Shown here: positions 5,511 to 9,409 of the stretch, one piece after another
How the letters are laid out: each line of letters starts with the position of its first letter
How positions within the stretch are numbered: position 1 is the stretch's first letter
Assembly (NCBI GenBank): GCA_020853515.1
Contig: JADYYU010000072.1
Location: 1 to 9,409 of the forward strand
DNA: 9,409 nt
Direction: 5' to 3'
Source: Chitinophagaceae bacterium
GTDB taxonomy: Bacteria > Bacteroidota > Bacteroidia > Chitinophagales > Chitinophagaceae
Made by a program: the position numbers and the translations under genes
Notes under the pieces: model-generated
Database searches by the model: none
What the model was told of the DNA's origin: nothing
What the model saw: the letters and a program-made list of their open reading frames with translations, nothing else

Positions 5511-5933
5511 TTATGCTTCTGCGAAGTCTCTGCGAATAACGATTTTAGTTGCAACCGGTAGTTTTTGAGCAGCGAGCGACAAAGCGCCTTTCGCTACTTC
5601 GAGAGAAACACCTGATATTTCGAACATAATTCTTCCGGGATGTACCACAGCAGCATAGTATTCAAGGTTACCTTTACCTTTACCCATACGCACCTCAGCC
5701 GGTTTGTTAGTGATTGGCTTATCAGGAAAAATACGTATCCAAACATTACCTTCACGTTTCATATGACGGGTCATTGCCTGACGGGCTGCTTCTATTTGTC
5801 TGTTTGTGATCCATTTAGGCTCAAGTGACTTAAGTCCAAAGGTACCAAAGGCCAATGTAGCTCCGCGTTTCGCGTCACCTTTGATTCTACCTTTCTGTGC
5901 TTTTCTGTGTTTCGTTCTTTTTGGTTGTAACAT
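5511..5933 (-). CDS. rplP: 50S ribosomal protein L16 (uL16)
   Basis: uL16 contacts A-site and P-site tRNA elbows and completes the peptidyl-transferase region late in 50S assembly. The 140-residue product starts MLQPKRTKHRKAQKGRIKGD, the standard basic arm. FGTFGLKSLEPKWITNRQIE and AARQAMTRHMKREGNVWIRI follow. The conserved loop PAEVRMGKGKGNLEYYAAVV contains Arg82, equivalent to E. coli Arg81, which is hydroxylated there by the oxygenase RoxA (established for E. coli, not shown here). It ends with EVAKGALSLAAQKLPVATKI. Length is normal (136-141). ATG at 5933; 27 bases before rpmC. Confidence 0.98.
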   Translation of the reverse strand: MLQPKRTKHRKAQKGRIKGDAKRGATLAFGTFGLKSLEPKWITNRQIEAARQAMTRHMKREGNVWIRIFPDKPITNKPAEVRMGKGKGNLEYYAAVVHPGRIMFEISGVSLEVAKGALSLAAQKLPVATKIVIRRDFAEA

Positions 5934-5977
5934 GTTCTATTTTTCTTAAAAGAATTGTTCAAAATTTTATTTATCGC

Positions 5978-6766
5978 TTATTTTCCGCGTCTGTTTCCAC
6001 CGCCGCCGCTGCCACCTCTGCGGTCGCCGCCACCTCTTCTGTCGCCACCGGCGCCTCTGTCATCACGACCTGGCGTTCTTTCAAAACCGGTACGTTTTTC
6101 ATTTCCGGCAACAATATTCGGGTTCAAATCTCTTTTCGCCAGTACTTCACCTTTACAAATCCAAACTTTGATACCTATTTTACCGTAAACTGTCAGTGCA
6201 AATACATTGGCGTAATCGATATCCATCCTGAATGTATGCAATGGGGTACGTCCTTGTTTTAATTCTTCTGAACGGGCAATTTCTGCGCCACCCAAACGAC
6301 CGCCAACTTTCACCTTGATTCCTTCAGCACCCATTCTCATGGTATTCTGTATGGCCATTTTGACAGCTCTCTTATAATTCACACGGCCTTCGATTTGCTT
6401 AGCAATTGATTCACCTACAATTTGCGCGTCCAGTTCAGGGCGTCGAATTTCCAGGATATTAATCTGCACATCCTCTTTACCAGTCAGTTTCTTTAATTCT
6501 TCTTTAATACGGTCTACTTCCTGTCCACCTTTACCGATAATGATACCCGGTCGTGAAGTGTGAATGGTAACGATCAGTTTACCCAGCATACGCTCGATAA
6601 CGATCTTTGCGATACCACCCTTGTTGATACGGGCATTGAGGTAATTACGGATTTTCACATCTTCGATCAGTTTGCCAGCATAGTCATGCTTGTTGCCATA
6701 CCAGCTGCTGTCCCATCCGCGGACAATACCTAACCTACTTGCTATTGGATTTGTTTTTTGACCCAT
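5978..6766 (-). CDS. rpsC: 30S ribosomal protein S3 (uS3) with arginine-glycine-rich C-terminal tail
   Basis: uS3 lines the 30S mRNA entry channel with uS4 and uS5 and takes part in mRNA unwinding. The 262-residue product starts MGQKTNPIASRLGIVRGWDS. It has a type-2 KH domain (about 38-108) with an intact GxxG loop (IIIGKGG, residues 75-81) and the C-terminal S3 domain (about 118-212, with RVNYKRAVKMAIQNTMRMGA and GRLGGAEIARSE). A low-complexity tail from residue 230 to the end is unusual beside E. coli S3 (233 residues): it alternates GGDRRGG-type blocks with glycine runs. Such basic tails occur in some S3 proteins, so this is an extension, not a fusion. ATG at 6766; its leader carries the palindrome at 6786-6804. 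Confidence 0.97.
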   Translation of the reverse strand: MGQKTNPIASRLGIVRGWDSSWYGNKHDYAGKLIEDVKIRNYLNARINKGGIAKIVIERMLGKLIVTIHTSRPGIIIGKGGQEVDRIKEELKKLTGKEDVQINILEIRRPELDAQIVGESIAKQIEGRVNYKRAVKMAIQNTMRMGAEGIKVKVGGRLGGAEIARSEELKQGRTPLHTFRMDIDYANVFALTVYGKIGIKVWICKGEVLAKRDLNPNIVAGNEKRTGFERTPGRDDRGAGGDRRGGGDRRGGSGGGGNRRGK

Positions 6767-6785
6767 TTTCTTAGTTTATTATCTC

Positions 6786-6804
6786 AGTATTGAAATTCAA
6801 TACT
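6786..6804. repeat. Palindrome AGTATTGA-N3-TCAATACT upstream of rpsC
   Basis: AGTATTGA (6786-6793) and TCAATACT (6797-6804) are exact 8-base complements around a 3-base loop, in the 50-base spacer between rplV and rpsC. In the minus-strand transcript the structure ends 19 bases before the rpsC start. Its core is the same 15-base word as at 2775-2789 in front of rplF, inverted. There is no T-run behind it, so it is not a standard terminator. Confidence 0.65.
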
Positions 6805-6816
6805 TCGAATTTTTAG

Positions 6817-7158
6817 TTATTTATTTTTATTATCTACAATGATTGTTACGTGGTTACTTCTCTTCTTCTTTTGATAAGCCCTTCCCTGCGGAGCCGGCAT
6901 CATACGTTTCAACGTACGGGCGTTGTCAACAAAAACGGTCTTTACGATCAAATCTGATTCATCGGCACCTTCATTTTTATTCTTCCAGTTTGAAATTGCA
7001 CTAACCAGCAATTTTTCTAAAGGAATTGAAGAATGCTGAGCGTTAAACTTCAAAAAGCCCAATGCCTTTTCAACCTGCATGCCACGGATCACATCAACCA
7101 GCAAACGCATTTTACGTGGCGATGTGGGATAATTTCTTAATCTTGCTACTGCTTCCAT
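6817..7158 (-). CDS. rplV: 50S ribosomal protein L22 (uL22)
   Basis: uL22 spans all six 23S rRNA domains, and its long beta-hairpin narrows the nascent-peptide tunnel; changes near the loop tip cause macrolide resistance in other bacteria. The 113-residue product starts MEAVARLRNYPTSPRKMRLL and has the helical core VDVIRGMQVEKALGFLKFNA. The hairpin (about residues 80-105) has NARTLKRMMPAPQGRAYQKK and K-RSNHVTIIV. No deletion or insertion relative to the usual loop RMMPRAKGRA is obvious, although APQ replaces the usual RAK/RAR. Length is normal (110-115). ATG at 7158, with an AT-rich leader and no Shine-Dalgarno. Confidence 0.97.
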   Translation of the reverse strand: MEAVARLRNYPTSPRKMRLLVDVIRGMQVEKALGFLKFNAQHSSIPLEKLLVSAISNWKNKNEGADESDLIVKTVFVDNARTLKRMMPAPQGRAYQKKKRSNHVTIIVDNKNK

Positions 7159-7192
7159 TGTAAATTAAATATTTTCTTAATTATTGTAATTA

Positions 7193-7459
7193 TTATTTGC
7201 CTCCTGAGTGTGATTTAAAGTTGCGTGTAGGAGAAAACTCACCCAACTTGTGACCTACCATAAACTCGGTAACATACACCGGAATAAATTTATTGCCATT
7301 ATGCACTGCGAACGTGTGACCAACGAAATCAGGTGTGATCGTAGAACGTCTGCTCCAGGTTTTAATTACTCCCTTTTTTGCTTTGCCTTCATTGACGTTT
7401 TCCACTTTCTTTTCAAGTTTAGCGTCTATATAAGGACCTTTCTTAATTGAACGAGCCAT
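7193..7459 (-). CDS. rpsS: 30S ribosomal protein S19 (uS19)
   Basis: uS19 sits in the 30S head with uS13 and contacts the A-site tRNA region and intersubunit bridges. The 88-residue product starts MARSIKKGPYIDAKLEKKVE, continues IKTWSRRSTITPDFVGHTFA (the conserved TWSRRS motif) and VHNGNKFIPVYVTEFMVGHK, and ends LGEFSPTRNFKSHSGGK. All parts of the S19 signature, including VGHKLGEF..TR, are present, and the length is close to the usual 88-92. Located 16 bases behind rplB and 34 before rplV, with ATG start and no Shine-Dalgarno. Confidence 0.98.
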   Translation of the reverse strand: MARSIKKGPYIDAKLEKKVENVNEGKAKKGVIKTWSRRSTITPDFVGHTFAVHNGNKFIPVYVTEFMVGHKLGEFSPTRNFKSHSGGK

Positions 7460-7475
7460 TTATTATAAATTTATT

Positions 7476-8312
7476 TTAGTTTTTTAATTTTTTACCGTTA
7501 CTGCGAACTATGATCAGTTTATCAGAGCCTTTTTTCTTACGTGTTTTTTCACCTTTAGCATACTTGCCGGTTCTTGAACGCGGATGTCCACCGGATGCAC
7601 GTCCTTCACAACCACCCATCGGATGATCTACCGGGTTCATTGCCACACCTCTGGTACGTGGTTTGATCCCTTTCCAGCGGTTACGTCCTGCTTTACCCAT
7701 TGATTCAAGTGCATGATCAGAGTTAGATGCTGAACCAACCGTTGCGTAACAATTGATCAATACTTTTCTCAATTCACCTGAAGGCATTTTCAGCACAGCA
7801 TACTTTTCTTCCTTCGCATTCAACTGAGCAGAAGCCCCGGCACTACGTGCCATTTTAGCTCCCTGACCCGGTTGCAATTCAATATTATGAATAATAGTAC
7901 CTAAAGGCATATTCTTCATTGGTAATGCATTTCCTAAATCAGGTGCAACCGCATCGCCGCTCATCACTTTCATACCTACAGTCAGACCTTGGGGAGCAAT
8001 GATATAACGCTTTTCACCATCAGCATAATGCAGCAAGGCAATAAATGCAGTACGGTTCGGATCGTATTCGATTGAGTTTACAGTTGCCGGAATGTCTTTC
8101 TTATTGCGTTTGAAATCAATAATACGGTACATTTTTTTATGCCCACCGCCAATGTATCTCATTGCACGACGTCCCTGTGAATTTCGTCCACCCGTTCTTT
8201 TGATCGGAGTCAGCAATGTCTTTTCAGGTGTATCTGTCGTAACTTCTGCAAATGCATTACCGATTCTCCATCGGGTGCCTGCGGTAACTGGTTTATATTT
8301 TCTTAATGCCAT
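7476..8312 (-). CDS. rplB: 50S ribosomal protein L2 (uL2)
   Basis: uL2 is one of the largest and most conserved 50S proteins and is needed for subunit joining and a functional peptidyl-transferase centre. The 278-residue product starts MALRKYKPVTAGTRWRIGNA. The OB-fold region has GRRAMRYIGGGHKKMYRIID and IEYDPNRTAFIALLHYADGE. The SH3-like region has IIHNIELQPGQGAKMARSAG. The C-terminal loop reads RTRGVAMNPVDHPMGGCEGR then ASGGHPRSRTGKYAKGEKTR. His230, equivalent to the functionally important His229/230 of E. coli, is present. The following motif is GGCEGR instead of the nearly universal GGGEGR: Cys235 is encoded by TGT at 7608-7610. Length is normal. ATG at 8312. Confidence 0.98.
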   Translation of the reverse strand: MALRKYKPVTAGTRWRIGNAFAEVTTDTPEKTLLTPIKRTGGRNSQGRRAMRYIGGGHKKMYRIIDFKRNKKDIPATVNSIEYDPNRTAFIALLHYADGEKRYIIAPQGLTVGMKVMSGDAVAPDLGNALPMKNMPLGTIIHNIELQPGQGAKMARSAGASAQLNAKEEKYAVLKMPSGELRKVLINCYATVGSASNSDHALESMGKAGRNRWKGIKPRTRGVAMNPVDHPMGGCEGRASGGHPRSRTGKYAKGEKTRKKKGSDKLIIVRSNGKKLKN

Positions 8313-8325
8313 TTTCTTTAATTAA

Positions 8326-8622
8326 TTAAAATGCGTATAAATCGATTGTTTCTCCTGCTGCCAATGAAATGGTTGCTTTTTTGAATGAAGGCTTGCGACC
8401 CTTCAATATACCTGCCTTGGTCATTCTTGACTTATTCTTAGCCGGCACCACGCAAGTATTCACATCATCCACTCTCACGTTGTAATATTCTTCCACTGCT
8501 TTTTTTATTTCAAGCTTATTTGCTCTTTTATCCACAACAAAACAATAGCGGTTAAGCTTTTCGGTTTGCTTGTTTACCTTTTCGGTAACGATTGGTTTCT
8601 TTAATATTTCTGAAGCTTTCAT
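8326..8622 (-). CDS. rplW: 50S ribosomal protein L23 (uL23)
   Basis: uL23 forms the tunnel-exit rim, with binding sites for trigger factor and the signal-recognition particle. The 98-residue product starts MKASEILKKPIVTEKVNKQT, the standard uL23 start with PI.TEK. Next come YCFVVDKRANKLEIKKAVEE and YYNVRVDDVNTCVVPAKNKS. The basic loop MTKAGILKGRKPSFKKATIS is the rRNA-binding segment, and the chain ends with the final strand LAAGETIDLYAF. Length is normal (95-100). Between rplD and rplB, with 22- and 13-base spacers. ATG at 8622 with A-rich leader; no Shine-Dalgarno. Confidence 0.97.
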   Translation of the reverse strand: MKASEILKKPIVTEKVNKQTEKLNRYCFVVDKRANKLEIKKAVEEYYNVRVDDVNTCVVPAKNKSRMTKAGILKGRKPSFKKATISLAAGETIDLYAF

Positions 8623-8644
8623 TTTCTTTTGTTAGTTTTTAGGG

Positions 8645-9286
8645 TTATGCTACTTCTTCCTCTACATCTGTTTCTGCAAATTGTTTCACCACAGTTTCTG
8701 TCAGCAGCAACGTTTTTGCGTTCAATACATCATAAGTATTGGAATTGTAAAACACATCAGTTTTTACTTTCTGCAGGTTTCTGGTGCTCAGAAAAACATT
8801 GTCATTAAAGTCAGGCAACAAAAACAGTGTTTTAGAAGAAGCCAGGTTCAGATTGTTTAAAATACCTGCAAATTGCTTGGTATTCGGAGAATCCATATTC
8901 AGATCTTCGATCACCACGATACCATTCGCTTTGGCTTTATAAGACAAGGCAGAATAGAAAGCCAGATTTTTAACCTGTTTATTCAATTTAAAGGAATAGC
9001 CATGCGGTTTTGGTCCGAAAATGCTACCACCACCTTTGTACAAAGGGTTACGGATATTGCCTTTACGGGCGCCACCAGTTCCTTTTTGCTTATGCAGTTT
9101 ACGTGAAGCACCTTTCACCTCCGCACGTGTTTTCACTTTGTGCGTACCCTGATGACGGGCAGCCAGGTATTGCTTAACTGAAAGGTATATCAGATGATCA
9201 TTGGGTTCGATCCCAAAAAAATCATCAGGCAGTTCAACACTACGACCTGTTTTTTCTCCTTTTATATTTAATACTTCTATTTGCAT
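8645..9286 (-). CDS. rplD: 50S ribosomal protein L4 (uL4)
   Basis: uL4 helps start 50S assembly, and its extended loop reaches into the nascent-peptide tunnel opposite uL22. The 213-residue product starts MQIEVLNIKGEKTGRSVELP. It has the conserved loop (about residues 43-96: ARHQGTHKVKTRAEVKGASR, then KLHKQKGTGGARKGNIRNPL, then YKGGGSIFGPKPHGYSFKLN). The Rossmann-like globular domain follows (AFYSALSYKAKANGIVVIED and onward). The end FAETDVEEEVA adds a short acidic tail beyond the usual 201-209 residues. In E. coli uL4 also represses the S10 operon through its leader; that leader lies outside this window. Its ATG is 2 bases after the rplC stop, suggesting coupling. Confidence 0.97.
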   Translation of the reverse strand: MQIEVLNIKGEKTGRSVELPDDFFGIEPNDHLIYLSVKQYLAARHQGTHKVKTRAEVKGASRKLHKQKGTGGARKGNIRNPLYKGGGSIFGPKPHGYSFKLNKQVKNLAFYSALSYKAKANGIVVIEDLNMDSPNTKQFAGILNNLNLASSKTLFLLPDFNDNVFLSTRNLQKVKTDVFYNSNTYDVLNAKTLLLTETVVKQFAETDVEEEVA

Positions 9287-9288
9287 GA

Positions 9289-9409
9289 TTACTTTTGAAT
9301 TAATACGATTGAACCATTATGACCAGGTACTGAACCACTCACGAGGATATAGTTTTTTTCCGGAAATATTTTTAATACTTTTAATGCTTTTACTTTTACG
9401 CTTTCGCCA
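9289..9409 (-). CDS. rplC: 50S ribosomal protein L3 (uL3), C-terminal part (runs off the right edge)
   Basis: The last 39 codons are present. The minus strand reads GESVKVKALKVLKIFPEKNY, then ILVSGSVPGHNGSIVLIQK and a TAA stop at 9289-9291. This is the uL3 C-terminus: a strand with KIFPEKNYILVSGSVPG, matching the family pattern ...+..++++.GSVPG..GS.V.I... uL3 is an early-assembly protein reaching to the peptidyl-transferase centre. About 165-170 residues must lie upstream outside the window. The stop is 2 bases before the rplD start (TAA-TC-ATG), as expected in the S10 operon. Confidence 0.93.
   Translation of the reverse strand, partial: GESVKVKALKVLKIFPEKNYILVSGSVPGHNGSIVLIQK

Noticed and set aside
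5897..6262. Two overlapping plus-strand frames, one proline-rich, over the end of rpsC
   Set aside because: They are antisense shadows of the repetitive G+C-rich RGG tail of uS3; the proline-rich pattern follows from glycine codons on the other strand.

Overview
The window is an almost gap-free stretch of the large ribosomal-protein supercluster (S10 and spc operons), all transcribed from the minus strand, so biological order runs from high to low coordinates. In transcript order it holds the last 39 codons of rplC, then rplD, rplW, rplB, rpsS, rplV, rpsC, rplP, rpmC, rpsQ (S10 part), rplN, rplX, rplE, rpsN, rpsH, rplF, rplR, rpsE, rpmD, rplO (spc part), and finally the first 129 codons of secY, which runs off the left edge. 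No plus-strand gene, RNA gene, mobile-element gene or CRISPR array is supported. The longest gene-free stretches are 132 and 130 bases.

The organism is most likely a member of the Bacteroidota, perhaps near Chitinophagaceae (family level is inference). The spacers are AT-rich and start codons are preceded by A-rich leaders almost without Shine-Dalgarno sequences, as is usual in that phylum. The L2 C-terminal region reads HPMGG..EGRASGGHPRSR, which I associate with Bacteroidota. S14 is the long form without zinc-binding cysteines.

The S10 block (9409-4975) encodes proteins of early 50S assembly and the tunnel wall (uL3, uL4, uL23, uL2, uL22, uL16, uL29) together with 30S proteins uS19, uS3 and uS17. 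A 132-base spacer carrying an imperfect inverted repeat separates it from the spc block (4842-518), which encodes uL14, uL24, uL5, uS14, uS8, uL6, uL18, uS5, uL30 and uL15. SecY, the core of the protein-export channel that docks on the ribosomal tunnel exit, follows after a 130-base spacer. Spacing is tight at three junctions: rplX-rplE overlap as TAATG, and rplC-rplD and rpmD-rplO are each 2 bases apart. This suggests one long co-transcribed unit with local translational coupling.

No new gene system is visible; gene content and order are the conserved ones. The observations worth a second look lie between the genes or in details. A near-identical palindrome sits about 20 bases upstream of both rpsC and rplF, and the other 50-62 base spacers hold hairpin-capable repeats at a similar distance. 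The S10/spc junction holds an intergenic repeat. rplE alone has a strong Shine-Dalgarno sequence. uS3 has an RGG-rich tail, and uL2 has a cysteine in its most conserved glycine motif.
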